Assembly: GCF_032197885.1 (NCBI RefSeq)
Contig: NZ_CP134160.1
Span: forward strand, 1 to 40,736
From: Levilactobacillus namurensis
GTDB taxonomy: Bacteria; Bacillota; Bacilli; Lactobacillales; Lactobacillaceae
Length of the DNA: 40,736 nt
Direction: 5' to 3'
Shown piece by piece: positions 21,576 to 31,600 of the stretch (positions are counted from its first letter, which is position 1; each line of letters opens with the position of its first letter). The translations under genes were made by a program, and so were the position numbers. The notes under the pieces were generated by a model. It had not been told where the DNA came from. It worked only from the letters and a program-made list of their open reading frames with translations, and did not search any database.

Positions 21576-21996
21576 TGCTGTCAGTCCCTTCTGATGGGGT
21601 CATAACCTCCGTTGGTGCTGGGGCAACTACTGGGGCATGATTATCCCCACCGGCTACCTTGTAAGCTTGGTAAGCCTTCTCAACCAATCCTGAGATAGTT
21701 TGAATATCTAAGTTGAAACCATTGGCCGTTAATTGAGCGTTGACGAAGCGGATTGCTTCCTTTTTGCGATCAGACAGAGATAAGCCAGCCATGACTGCCA
21801 TTTCGGGTACAATCGTATTAGCCAAGTTTAAGCCCACTTCTAAGCCTTGCTTGACGTGGGTATTCTTTTCTGTCTGAACCTTACGAGTTAAGAGTGGTTT
21901 TACCAACTTGTAAACGGCGGGAATTAATACCATTAAGAAGGCAAATACCCCCGCATTATTGAGCCAATTGAACATATCGGTAATATCTTTGAACAT
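21568..21996 (-). CDS. LLH-family holin
   Basis: 142 residues. One N-terminal transmembrane helix (AGVFAFLMVLIPAVYKLV) is followed by a long amphipathic soluble part (GLEVGLNLANTIVPEMAVMA, LSLSDRKKEAIRFVNAQLTA) and a Pro/Asp-rich acidic tail. This matches the phage holin LLH family of lactobacilli. It lies directly before the endolysin gene, overlapping it by eight bases. Confidence 0.85.
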   Translation of the reverse strand: MFKDITDMFNWLNNAGVFAFLMVLIPAVYKLVKPLLTRKVQTEKNTHVKQGLEVGLNLANTIVPEMAVMAGLSLSDRKKEAIRFVNAQLTANGFNLDIQTISGLVEKAYQAYKVAGGDNHAPVVAPAPTEVMTPSEGTDSND

Positions 21997-22051
21997 AATA
22001 TTCCTCCAATTTTGGGTAAATTAAAAGCACTGACTAACCGGCTCTTTATGG

Positions 22052-22132
22052 CTAATTAGTAGCAGTGCTTGAACTAAAGTCTTTGTCTGGAAACTCGTTA
22101 TCTGAATCTGGTTTTACATAATATATTGACAT
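22052..22132 (-). CDS. Tiny protein after the tail fibre (26 aa)
   Basis: Starts MSIYYVKPDSDNEFPDKDFS with AAGGAGGAAAAGAA upstream, an excellent site. Acidic and short, in the place where XkdX-like peptides follow the fibre gene in PBSX-like phages. A role in fibre assembly is only suggested by position. Confidence 0.5.
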   Translation of the reverse strand: MSIYYVKPDSDNEFPDKDFSSSTATN

Positions 22133-22144
22133 TTCTTTTCCTCC

Positions 22145-23539
22145 TTAAACTAATTCGTCATAATTAACAAAACACGAAGAGTAGATCCACCCTGCGTCAT
22201 TTGCATTAACCATATAGCTAGAGTATTTTGAGTTTAAAACAGTTGTATCATAAATCTGAATTTTAAAACATATTCTATTTCCCACAATAGAGCCATCAGC
22301 AGTAGATGATGCTGTGTTTCCCTCAAGATAATAAAGATGGTAACTTGGAAAAGATAAGTTTTTTACTATACTCGTTAAATCAATATATATACTGGAATTT
22401 TCTACAAAATTTCCTAATATCGTAAAAAACATATAGACACGCTTATTTACCTCATCTATTTTTACTAAGAATAGGGAATTCTCATCGACTTTTATACTCG
22501 TATTATATTTAGTAAATGCAGTAATGCATTTGTTGTCTAAGACACGCCAAGCACTTGTTTCAAGGCTTTTCAAATCGTCGCTGGTAGCGACTGATTTACC
22601 TCCGTTCACAGTGAGATTAGTAAAATCAGTAGGTTTAGAAACAACCCCAGTGTCAGGGTTGCGGTCAACCACGTTAGCAGTAGCCGCATTAATTGCGGTT
22701 GTAACATCTGATTTAGTAATGTATGGGTTACCTGTTGTTTTATCAATTGGTGCAGTATCAAAGGTGTTCTTACCAGTAAACTCTTGATCTGAACCCGTTC
22801 GTGCTAGGTCGGATGGCAAACTGCTTGCTAGTAATAACGGATTATTTTTAACAGTTGGAACGGCATCAAAATTGTTAGCACCAGATAGGTGGGCTACCTT
22901 GGAATCGTTAGCAGGTGTGTAACCAATTTTATCCTGCTTAGTGTTAACCTCTTCAATTCCTGCTACATCACTAGCTGGTTTACGCATGTCAGCAATATTT
23001 ACTTTTTTATCCAGTTGCTGATTAACGTCAACCGTCTTGGCGTAAGGCTGTAATGCCTCTGTTAAGTCTTCCTGAGAGGCATACACATCATTCGAGTTCG
23101 TCATGGTAATATTGCTAGTCTCTTGAATGACAGTTTTGTAGCTGTAAGTCACTGCTTGCGGGGTGACACCATCATAAGCAGGAAAATAGTTGGGGTTGGG
23201 TGACACGGTCACACCATATAAAATTTCGGTGCCGGTATCGTCTTTGGCGAAGACCCCGTAGGTTTTGACGTATACGCCGTCGGCTAATTTTTCATTAGTC
23301 CCGGTAGCTCGAATACGAGTCTCTCCAGAATTGGTGTCCAGTGTCGTTTCTGGTGAGCTAACCACCACCTCTTGTGGGGCAATTGCGGTTAAAGCCTTGA
23401 CTTGCATATCGGATAATTGGGAATTATCCATCGATGAAAAGACAATTTTGCTGAAAGTAATTTTAGTTTTACCAGCATTAACTTGATCAATTAAATTTTT
23501 ACCTGCATTAGTTAAGATCCCTACGTTTGGCGTTGCCAA
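22145..23539 (-). CDS. Tail fibre / receptor-binding protein
   Basis: 464 residues. The N-terminal 150 residues (MATPNVGILTNAGKNLIDQV, KITFSKIVFSSMDNSQLSD) match the tail-collar fibre attachment domain (DUF3751-type). A repetitive shaft follows (DVNQQLDKKVNIADM). The C-terminal ~135 residues (after AWRVLDNKCITAFTKYN) are much more AT-rich and Ser/Tyr/Ile-rich, with many AUA codons, suggesting a swapped receptor-binding tip. It lies after the baseplate wedge and before lysis genes. Confidence 0.85.
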   Translation of the reverse strand: MATPNVGILTNAGKNLIDQVNAGKTKITFSKIVFSSMDNSQLSDMQVKALTAIAPQEVVVSSPETTLDTNSGETRIRATGTNEKLADGVYVKTYGVFAKDDTGTEILYGVTVSPNPNYFPAYDGVTPQAVTYSYKTVIQETSNITMTNSNDVYASQEDLTEALQPYAKTVDVNQQLDKKVNIADMRKPASDVAGIEEVNTKQDKIGYTPANDSKVAHLSGANNFDAVPTVKNNPLLLASSLPSDLARTGSDQEFTGKNTFDTAPIDKTTGNPYITKSDVTTAINAATANVVDRNPDTGVVSKPTDFTNLTVNGGKSVATSDDLKSLETSAWRVLDNKCITAFTKYNTSIKVDENSLFLVKIDEVNKRVYMFFTILGNFVENSSIYIDLTSIVKNLSFPSYHLYYLEGNTASSTADGSIVGNRICFKIQIYDTTVLNSKYSSYMVNANDAGWIYSSCFVNYDELV

Positions 23540-24142
23540 TTAAACCATCTCCTTAACAGTAATTTGTGGATAAGACTGGGCATGAACTCCTACATAAAGT
23601 TGGTTGTTAACTGTCGTTGCGTACTGTAAGTCTTTCAACAAATATTCTGGTGGTAGCATTGATTGAATCGCGTTTGTTAAAATCTTCCGTTTTATCTCAG
23701 CCTTATCGCCAGAGTTGAAGTCAAACGGAATATTGGTCACTTCGATCTCTTCTGGATTATCTGTGCCATCAATATCAAACACGCTAGGATCAATGCTTAA
23801 GACCGTTGCAATGAGCTTTTTGATGTCATTGGTTGTCACACCACTATGATTTTTAAGCAACTGTAACCGCACCTGAAAGCGCAAGAAATCATCATCGTCA
23901 TCAAGCCGTGTGACACCGTAATCCGCCGCAATTTCAGTTAAAACTTGACCAGCAGCTTTTGACAGTCGCAATTGGTCCGAAATGTTGAGCAAGTCATTCT
24001 TATGTGCCAAAAAAATATCGCTGATAATATTGAGAAGCCGTTGGTTGTTGGAATCATCTTCTTGATTAAGTTTGCCAGGCAGCATGGCCGTTATCCAATC
24101 ACGCAGCGAATCATTTGATAAATCTGCTTCAGTTTGGTACAT
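23540..24142 (-). CDS. Baseplate wedge protein (YmfQ/gpI-like)
   Basis: 200 residues, starting MYQTEADLSNDSLRDWITAM. The middle GQVLTEIAADYGVTRLDDDD, then DFLRFQVRLQLL, is typical of the DUF2313/gpI or DUF2612-type wedge subunits that link baseplate J to the fibre. It abuts both genes. No enzymatic motif. Confidence 0.75.
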   Translation of the reverse strand: MYQTEADLSNDSLRDWITAMLPGKLNQEDDSNNQRLLNIISDIFLAHKNDLLNISDQLRLSKAAGQVLTEIAADYGVTRLDDDDDFLRFQVRLQLLKNHSGVTTNDIKKLIATVLSIDPSVFDIDGTDNPEEIEVTNIPFDFNSGDKAEIKRKILTNAIQSMLPPEYLLKDLQYATTVNNQLYVGVHAQSYPQITVKEMV

Positions 24143-24151
24143 CTAGTCACC

Positions 24152-25387
24152 TCACTCGATTATATTGACCGTGATATTAGTTGAACTGGTTACCGCTAGT
24201 TGAAAATCACTAACACTTACATCAGCCTCAGTTAATTTATCTAAACTGGTTCCCAGTGTTAGTGCCACATCAGTGACACCAACCGGCGAATACGCGGGAG
24301 CAAATAGTTTAGAATAAAGTACCTTATCGCCCATGCCCAATGTGTCAAAGTAATTAACGATGTTTGTTTTAATACTGGCCGGTCCATTGTCCGTATCAAA
24401 CTTTGTATCATCAATATGAATATCGGCTTTAATGAAGACAGGGACCGTTTCTGCTCGATCAAAAGCCACAATGTGTTGACGGCCACCAATATCCGTTGCA
24501 GTTCCCATCACTGATCCAATCGTGTTGGATTGTGGTGGTAAGTAATTAAAGTAAGTTTGGATAATGTCAGCATCAGCACCGCCAATGACATACAAATGTA
24601 CTGACTTGGCCGGATTACCGTAACCGTCTTTGCTCATTGTGTTGTTGTTAATCAGTCGAACGTCGGTTACCCCGGATAGATTTTTAATAGCGGTTTGAAT
24701 CCCATCTGGCGTTGAATTGGGCGTATTTAAACGGTTAGCTAGTACGCGCTGGCGTAACTCGTCATCCGTTTCTGGATCGCCACCACCGGTTGCTGCGGAA
24801 GGATTTGTCACCGCATAAAAACCGTCAATTGAGTCTTCCGGATTAACGATCGTATTGGGCATGACATTCGAAGCTGTTCCCGTCTCGATGGCTACCGCTT
24901 GAACGATCTGCCGGCCTAATACATTACCGTCGTCATCTTCTAATGGCTGCGTATTACCCCCACTATCAACGTAAGTAGCTTGTTGTGTAATCTTCGTGTC
25001 AGCCATGGTCGAAAATACCTGTCCATCTGGTGTGGAAAATTGCGTTTCTTCTGGAATGATTGTTGGTGAATCTGGGTCTACGTACCCGTCAATTTGCAAT
25101 TCTACATAAGCATTCACTGCAGGCTTACGATAGACCTCAAGTTCTGCCGCCAAGTCGTCTAAGTTAGCACCGGAACTTTTCAGCACAAAGAATGAGTTAT
25201 AAACGCCTTGGGCCAGTTTTTCTAATGTGTCGTCTACTTCAGATAACACGCCTGCCAGCATGCCGGGTGTCTGACTGTCATCTAAGTCAATGCCATCACC
25301 AAATCGCTTAATGAATAGCGCATTAATATCATCACGTAAGTCGTCTAACTCTTTTCGGTCAAATCCTGTATCAGTCGTTAGTGGCAT
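24152..25387 (-). CDS. Baseplate J-like wedge protein
   Basis: 411 residues from ATG 25387 (MPLTTDTGFDRKELDDLRDD), with GGAGG upstream; a longer start at 25405 is disfavoured. Typical baseplate J/XkdT features are ANLDDLAAELEVYRKPAVNA, EETQFSTPDGQVFSTM, and the conserved AATGGGDPETDDELRQRVLA. It dimerises in the inner baseplate of contractile tails and triggers sheath contraction. Baseplate J is a strong marker for a myovirus-type tail. Confidence 0.93.
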   Translation of the reverse strand: MPLTTDTGFDRKELDDLRDDINALFIKRFGDGIDLDDSQTPGMLAGVLSEVDDTLEKLAQGVYNSFFVLKSSGANLDDLAAELEVYRKPAVNAYVELQIDGYVDPDSPTIIPEETQFSTPDGQVFSTMADTKITQQATYVDSGGNTQPLEDDDGNVLGRQIVQAVAIETGTASNVMPNTIVNPEDSIDGFYAVTNPSAATGGGDPETDDELRQRVLANRLNTPNSTPDGIQTAIKNLSGVTDVRLINNNTMSKDGYGNPAKSVHLYVIGGADADIIQTYFNYLPPQSNTIGSVMGTATDIGGRQHIVAFDRAETVPVFIKADIHIDDTKFDTDNGPASIKTNIVNYFDTLGMGDKVLYSKLFAPAYSPVGVTDVALTLGTSLDKLTEADVSVSDFQLAVTSSTNITVNIIE

Positions 25388-25769
25388 CAACGTCGCCTCC
25401 TTCATCTACTCCGACTGTTGCCACAATTGTGGTGCCGCCATTAAGGGTTACTGTCGCTGACAAGTTAGTGATTCGCTGTTCAGCATTCACCTCAAAATCA
25501 GTTATCTCAACCGCATCAAACTCTTCGGGCCATTGTTCTTGTAAGTAATCAGCGAGAATTGACTGGATAACCCCTTGATCGTCTGCATTGGCTAGTAGAT
25601 CATTATGATCAATCCCAATATCCTCGTTCCACAGAAGTTCTGCCGTGTTGATATTGAGCAATAAGCTTAGCTTTTGTGCCAACTCGTCGTCATCTTCAAC
25701 CAAATTAAAAACACCAGTGTTGGCATCAAAATCCAAGTCACCGGTGTTGTCTAATCCAAAAGCAATCAT
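25371..25769 (-). CDS. gp25/XkdS-like baseplate wedge protein
   Basis: 132 residues, acidic (DLDFDANTGVFNLVEDDDEL, AQKLSLLLNINTAELLWNED). It matches the T4 gp25-like/DUF2634 family that joins the sheath to the wedge. It overlaps both neighbours by a few bases, in the usual order spike, gp25, J. Confidence 0.85.
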   Translation of the reverse strand: MIAFGLDNTGDLDFDANTGVFNLVEDDDELAQKLSLLLNINTAELLWNEDIGIDHNDLLANADDQGVIQSILADYLQEQWPEEFDAVEITDFEVNAEQRITNLSATVTLNGGTTIVATVGVDEGGDVDATND

Positions 25770-26179
25770 GGTAAAATCACCGCCTGTATAATTGTGTCTT
25801 GTAGGCTGTGAACCCGTTTGGTTTCAATTCGATAGTTGCTCTTGCCCGTCCAGTTGTCCATTTCACGGTCGCAAAAGCCAACGCTCACAACTGAACCGAC
25901 TTTCATTGGCTTCCAACTTTTACTTAGTTTCCCAAGAACTTCATCAAGCTGCCAAATTGACGATGGTACCACGCACTCAACTAGAGGCGCACGCTTGTCC
26001 CCGTCAGACTGTAGCGGCAACGGTTGAATACTACAACGATGATCAGTTTTTCTGTATGAAATGACCCGGCCAATCATGTTGCAATTAATCTGCGATGAAA
26101 TCAACGGAATTAATTCTTTTTCCAGAAAATCAGACATCTTGTGCTTGGGATCAACCACTTTCTTTTTAACTTTAGGCAT
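25766..26179 (-). CDS. Central spike / puncturing protein (gp138/XkdR-like)
   Basis: 137 residues from ATG 26179 (MPKVKKKVVDPKHKMSDFLE), with GGAGG upstream. An OB-like beta core (NMIGRVISYRKTDHRCSIQP, MKVGSVVSVGFCDREMDNW) suits the Gp138/DUF2577 puncturing protein family at the tip of contractile tails. It follows the hub gene and precedes gp25. Confidence 0.72.
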   Translation of the reverse strand: MPKVKKKVVDPKHKMSDFLEKELIPLISSQINCNMIGRVISYRKTDHRCSIQPLPLQSDGDKRAPLVECVVPSSIWQLDEVLGKLSKSWKPMKVGSVVSVGFCDREMDNWTGKSNYRIETKRVHSLQDTIIQAVILP

Positions 26180-27104
26180 AAACAACCACCTCCATTTTGT
26201 AACTATCTCGATCGTGCGTATGGGTAACGCTCTTCACTCGTTTCAATCCAGTAAGCTCCGTTGATTTGACATAGACAGCTGAGCCAGCTAGTATTCGTGG
26301 ATCATCGAAACACTCTAGCGTCCAGGCTGCTGAACCATCGTCAGTGCTGTTATAAGTTGGCTCTTGCGTTAGTCCATTAGTCATTGCTAGATACAAATGC
26401 TCATTGTATGGGTTAGGCTTCTGCCAATCATCAATATAAATCGCGCCTCGTCGATAGTAGACCTTGCTCCCGCAATCCTTAGCGATTGATTTAATAGCAG
26501 CCAATGGCTTAGATGAAAGCGAGTAGCCTTTCTTGTAAACCTTGTTCTTTTTTAAATGCACTGTGGCAATGTCAATCTTAGCGTCGCGTTTAATCCTAGC
26601 GATAATTTGACTAGCTTTAACATTCTTTTTAAAGGCAATGTTTACCTTTTTAACTTGCTTAGTTTGATAAGAAATTGTCTTACCGTCGCTCGTCTTAACC
26701 TTATGTGTAACTGTTTTCGATCCATTAAATTTGCTGTACAGTCGTTTTTCTTTGCTGTAGTCCTTACCTTCAGTGAACGTAATCTGCGTTTCCTTATCCA
26801 TGCCGTCTCTCGTCTCCGGTGAGACTTGCGAAATGGTCCCCTCGGTAAGTAGACCATAGAGTCCTGTTGGTCCCGTATGCAGCATTATATGGTCGCCTTT
26901 ATGAATCTTATTGAGGTGTGTTTTGGCCAAATTAAAAACGGTGACTGTACACGTTGCCGGACTGCCACCGTCATCAGACGGTACTTCATAATTAATTGGA
27001 ACACTGCTTTTTTCAGATAAAGTGAACTTGGCCCCGTTGTGAGTAATCACGATAGTTGTCGTATATCCCCAGTAGTAACCGTCACTTTTAACTTTCACTG
27101 ACAT
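26172..27104 (-). CDS. Tail hub protein (phage D/XkdQ-like)
   Basis: 310 residues from ATG 27104 (MSVKVKSDGYYWGYTTTIVI), after GAGGTG. TVTVFNLAKTHLNKIHKGDH is the characteristic first beta-barrel of hub proteins of the gpD/XkdQ class. Later segments form the second barrel and insertion (ASQIIARIKRDAKIDIATVH). It trimerises below the tail tube and holds the spike. Confidence 0.8.
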   Translation of the reverse strand: MSVKVKSDGYYWGYTTTIVITHNGAKFTLSEKSSVPINYEVPSDDGGSPATCTVTVFNLAKTHLNKIHKGDHIMLHTGPTGLYGLLTEGTISQVSPETRDGMDKETQITFTEGKDYSKEKRLYSKFNGSKTVTHKVKTSDGKTISYQTKQVKKVNIAFKKNVKASQIIARIKRDAKIDIATVHLKKNKVYKKGYSLSSKPLAAIKSIAKDCGSKVYYRRGAIYIDDWQKPNPYNEHLYLAMTNGLTQEPTYNSTDDGSAAWTLECFDDPRILAGSAVYVKSTELTGLKRVKSVTHTHDRDSYKMEVVVYA

Positions 27105-27109
27105 TACAA

Positions 27110-27445
27110 TCACACCTCGCCATCAGGAATATTATCAATGCATAAATTAACGGTATCCCCCAGATTGCCTGGATCAATTTCAATTTCATTTCCGGACTCG
27201 TCCATAGGAATAATCGTTTCTGCCGGCAAGCCATCAATGTTAATATTCCGCCAAAGTGGTTGGTTAAGCACCAGCACTTCACCTTGACGAATAGCAACGC
27301 CATCAAGCGTAGAAACGTCTATCGTAAAGGTACGATCAATTTCATTCCACTGAAATCCAAAGATATAACTTCCGGAGTCTAAATCCACTTGGCGATTATA
27401 TGGCATATCATCTGGCTCAATTGGTATCGTGTCATGAACGGTCAT
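27110..27445 (-). CDS. Baseplate plug protein (Pam3 gp18-like, DUF6983)
   Basis: 111 residues. The pattern SYIFGFQWNEIDRTFTIDVS, then GEVLVLNQPLWRNINI and LPAETIIPMDESG, is the hallmark of the small baseplate plug family seen in simple contractile phages such as cyanophage Pam3. It sits between the LysM protein and the hub, its usual place. Confidence 0.78.
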   Translation of the reverse strand: MTVHDTIPIEPDDMPYNRQVDLDSGSYIFGFQWNEIDRTFTIDVSTLDGVAIRQGEVLVLNQPLWRNINIDGLPAETIIPMDESGNEIEIDPGNLGDTVNLCIDNIPDGEV

Positions 27446-28629
27446 TACTGATACCTCACTTTCACACCAATTGGCAACTTTCTAGCGGGCCACTTGTTCA
27501 TCTTTTCCAGGCTAGAAACTGACACATTATAGCTTTGAGCAATTCCCCAATAGGTCATACCAGACTTTATCGTTACCGTTTTGTGCTTTGTTTTCTTGGT
27601 ACCGGCCTTTGCTCCCGTCGAAGACTTCGACTTCTTTTTAGTCTTTTTCTTGGCATAAGCAATTTTGTCTTTTTTGGCATACGTGAAGGTAATTGATAGC
27701 TGCATGCTATTTTTATTGCCTGCTGTATAAGCCGTCTTACCAACTGACGATAGATAAGCATGGTTCCACTTAGAGAAGCCTCGTACAGTTACCTCGACGC
27801 CCTTACGTGCCCAACCTTGTAAGATGTCATACTGCTTATCACAATCAGAAAAAGACTTACCAAATAAATAGTAAGTCCCCGATAACTGTTTAGAATTTCG
27901 TACGCTGTAGTTAGTTCGTGGATCAGACTTGTCAACTGCATTAGTTGGCACATCTTGACCATTAGTTTCTGAGGGGCCAAATTCCCCTAGCATAAATACT
28001 CGACTAGTCTTTAAATCAGCACGATAGATAGCCGTCTGGCCACCATACTTTTTCTTGACCGCTTTAATCTTGGATCGAATACTCTTGCCATTAGCCTTTT
28101 GAAGTTTTTTCCGTGCGGCTAGCTTGCGTGCAGTATTTGTAGAAGAATATTGACCATAAATTTTTTTGTCTTTAGACTTCTTAGTCTTTAGACTGCTAAT
28201 CTTGCTTTTTTCCGTTTTAATGTTCGCTTGTGCCTTGATTTTTGCTGACATTTGTTTCTGGTAACCAGCTGAGGAGGCAATCTTCTTCATATCACTTACT
28301 AATGATTTTTTATCTTTTTTCAGTGACGTAATTTTGGAAGCAATTGTTTTCTTCTTGGACGAACTCTTTGTCTTAGCAAGCAACTCCTCTTGCGCTTCGA
28401 TTTGAGTTTCAAGAGCGTCGTAAGCTGAACTCTTAGCTTTATAGCCATTGGCTTTGTTTAAATAGTCATTAGCCGTGTCAATTTTCTTTTGGGCAGTAGT
28501 AATCGCCTTACCGGCCTTAGAAATCTTGGCCGCATCAGCAGAAACGGTTTTCTTCCATTTCTGGGTTTCGTTGGCAATCTTCTTGTCACTCTTGCCTTTT
28601 AAATTAAGCTTCTTCGTTTTGCTAGCCAT
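27445..28629 (-). CDS. LysM-containing tail protein (XkdP-like) with coiled-coil extension
   Basis: 394 residues. The N-terminal 190 residues are extremely Lys/Ser/Ala-rich helices (KTKKLNLKGKSDKKIANETQ; several heptad-like runs). The middle (SRVFMLGEFGPSETNGQDVP, YYLFGKSFSDCDKQYDILQG) is the beta domain of XkdP-type proteins. The last 50 residues are one LysM (TVTIKSGMTYWGIAQSYNVS, SSLEKMNKWP). It connects the tape measure to the hub and may contact peptidoglycan. The long basic N-terminal coil is unusual for XkdP. Confidence 0.8.
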   Translation of the reverse strand: MASKTKKLNLKGKSDKKIANETQKWKKTVSADAAKISKAGKAITTAQKKIDTANDYLNKANGYKAKSSAYDALETQIEAQEELLAKTKSSSKKKTIASKITSLKKDKKSLVSDMKKIASSAGYQKQMSAKIKAQANIKTEKSKISSLKTKKSKDKKIYGQYSSTNTARKLAARKKLQKANGKSIRSKIKAVKKKYGGQTAIYRADLKTSRVFMLGEFGPSETNGQDVPTNAVDKSDPRTNYSVRNSKQLSGTYYLFGKSFSDCDKQYDILQGWARKGVEVTVRGFSKWNHAYLSSVGKTAYTAGNKNSMQLSITFTYAKKDKIAYAKKKTKKKSKSSTGAKAGTKKTKHKTVTIKSGMTYWGIAQSYNVSVSSLEKMNKWPARKLPIGVKVRYQ

Positions 28630-31600
28630 TAGACAGTAAGCCCTCCTTCATCATTTAGCCCCCAAAGTTCGCGGAGCTTTTCAACTAAATCGTCATTACG
28701 TTTTTCTAACCGGCTATCTAACTCGTCAATTGATGACTTGTCAGCGTTGCCTTGAATAACCACCTTAGTGGGAGCACTAATGGTTACTTTACCCTTACTA
28801 CCACCACTGATCAGTTTTTCTGAAGCTTCATGAGGAATGACTACACCGGAATTATCTGGATTAAACAGTTCCCAACCTTTTTCGCCGACTACTGATAATT
28901 GATTCTTAGCTAGCTTTCCACCTTTTTCCCGGCGAACGGCACCAGTTGGACCCCAACCACCAGCGTGAACATCGGAGCGCCAGTTGGTATCATTGAACAT
29001 TGCTAATAATTGGTCGTAAGCTGATAAGATGTTGTTGTGTCCTTTAACAGCATAAGAACTGAAAGTGCTTGGAACAAATTGAAGTAATCCTTGGGCTGGG
29101 TGTCCACTAGCTGAATTAATATCGTGAACCTTTTGAATAACTTTGGCGTTACCACCAGATTCGTGCATAATTACACTTTTAATTGTAGCTAGTTCTCCAG
29201 CACTGAGGTTGACGTGCATAGCTTTAGCGGCCTTTTCAATCATGGAAGAACCACCATAACTAGATCCACCTGAACCTCCAACAGAACCAAACATATTGGC
29301 TAATTTATCCATGAATTTGAAGAATCCTGAGCCAACTTGGGACTTAATGCCCTTGATGTTACCGGATTGCTTACTAGACTTAGGAGAACCATCAGGCTTA
29401 CCGTGCATTTTAGTTACGTCATACCAGCCTTTGGTTGAGGAACCGCCATGATCCCATAGAGAACCATGGGATACCCCAATATGGACGTGTGAACCACTAC
29501 CAGCACCGTTTAAACGGCCAAGAGTAGCAATCCTTTGTCCAGTCTTAATGACATCTCCCGTGCCAACTTTAATGTTGTTCATTCCACCAAATTCTTGATA
29601 GATTTCTTGCCATCCGTCATTTGAAGCAACCGTAATAACATCGCCCAATTGACTGTAAGGCCAGCCGTGTAATGGACGTCCAACGTGAGTAACCGTCCCA
29701 CCATGTACCGCTCTAATAGCTGAACCAAGGGGACCAGAGAAGTCAACACCATCATGGCTACCAAAACTACGAGAAGCCCCAAAACCATTGGTCTCAGATA
29801 ACCCAGGATTATGCCGCCAGTTACCACCAGCAGAACCTCCATCTAAATCAACCATTGACCAGAGTGAACTCCACCAATTAGTGGCCGATGATTTCATCTT
29901 ATCAAAAAAGCCATTAGCAAAGTCTGATAAAACAGTTCCCTTGCCAGATGGCTTTTTAAGCAGTCCGGTTAAATATTTACTTGGATCTTTAACGATTGAC
30001 TTAACGGTATCAAATACGTTCTTAGTGGCCTTAAGAACGCCACCAGCGAAGTTACCAATTGCTCCGAATCCTTTTTCAACACCACCGACAACCGATGAGC
30101 CAACACTCTTAGCACCATTCCATAGATTGCTTAGCAAACCAGTTCCCTTAGCAAAGTGGCTCATCCCATTCAACGACATAGCAAACTTGGCTTCCGTGGC
30201 ATTCAGCACTTCAGCGCCCGGCTCTAACATGCGCATAACATTGGTTCCTTTAATCAGTTCACCCATACCATTAGGGTGAATTAGCATTTCTCGATTACCA
30301 GTTTCTGGACTATCGTTTCCATCATTAAGTACCGCCATGGTTGGCTTAGTAATCGCTCTACGCTGACCAGATAAAGCACCGGTCCCAGTTGCTAAGTGAA
30401 CTGGATTAATCGTCCCAATTGCTTTGCTAGATCCACCAAATGCATGAATGACTGAATCAATACCGCTGATCCCTGAGTTGAGAACTTTGATAACATTGTT
30501 GATACCGTCCTGAACGTGCTTAACGATGCCTTTCCAGAGATCGCCAAACCAATCAGATATCCCATTCCAAAATGATTTCCAGCCCTTGCCAATATCTTTC
30601 CAGGTATTGCTAAATGCCTTAGTCATTTTTTCTAATTTTCCACCAGTCAGATCATTGATAAAGTCAAAGTCAGCCTTAAAGACGTCTTTGGCTAAGGACC
30701 AAAATGATTTGATCAGCTTAACGCCGTCTTTCTTAAAGCCTTTCCAATCGCCAGTTAGAACATCAATTCCAACATTAACAATGCTTTCAATTGTCTTAAA
30801 TCCATTTTTAAAGATGCCTTTGGCGTCTCCCCACAAATTTTTAAACGACTTAGCCATCTTTCTAACCGATGCCATAATGCCATTAACAAACTTGCGGAAT
30901 TTTTTATCATGCTGGTATAGCTTAACTAAGATTGCAATTGCCGCGGCAATACCTGCAATCCATAAAGCCCAGGGAAGTAATTTAATGGCTGATCCCATTA
31001 GTCTCGTTGATGACGTGAACTCTAAAATGTTCTTTCTTAGTCCCAGAATCCCAGTACCCATGCCTAAAAGCTTTTTAGCGGCAAACATACCAGCTAGAAT
31101 TTTCCCAGCAGTTTGAAGTCCTTTGCTGTGTTTGGAAATAGATGCCAAAGAATCTGAAAAACTACGAATGTGTTTACTGTTGCTACCCATTTTAGCAACT
31201 GGTGTAGCAATGGCGCTAAGCCCTGATGCAATTCCTTTGAAGAATCCCAAACCAACATCCTTTAATATCTTTAAAGAGTAGTAAAAGCTTCTAAAAAACT
31301 CAACTATGGATTGAGCGTGGCTTGCAATAGTTCTCGATATATCAGTAACCGATTTGGCCAAACTCTGCATCATTTCATCGGCAAAATGTGGCGCATTATT
31401 AGGGTTAAAAACTTTAGCAAATGCCTTAGTAATCGTGTTTAATCCCTTAGAAGCAGCTGACCCAACTTTAGTAAATTCCTTTTCGGTGTTTTTATCAGAA
31501 ACCCATTTAGAGATAGCAGAAAAGATTGGGTTTTTTGCTTTCATAAAAGGCTTTTCAAGTGCACCAAATAACGCAGACCCTCGTGCGGACATGACACGTT

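Noticed and set aside
30526..31116. Long plus-strand frames inside the tape-measure gene
   Set aside because: They are antisense shadows of a clearly coding minus-strand gene and lack ribosome sites.
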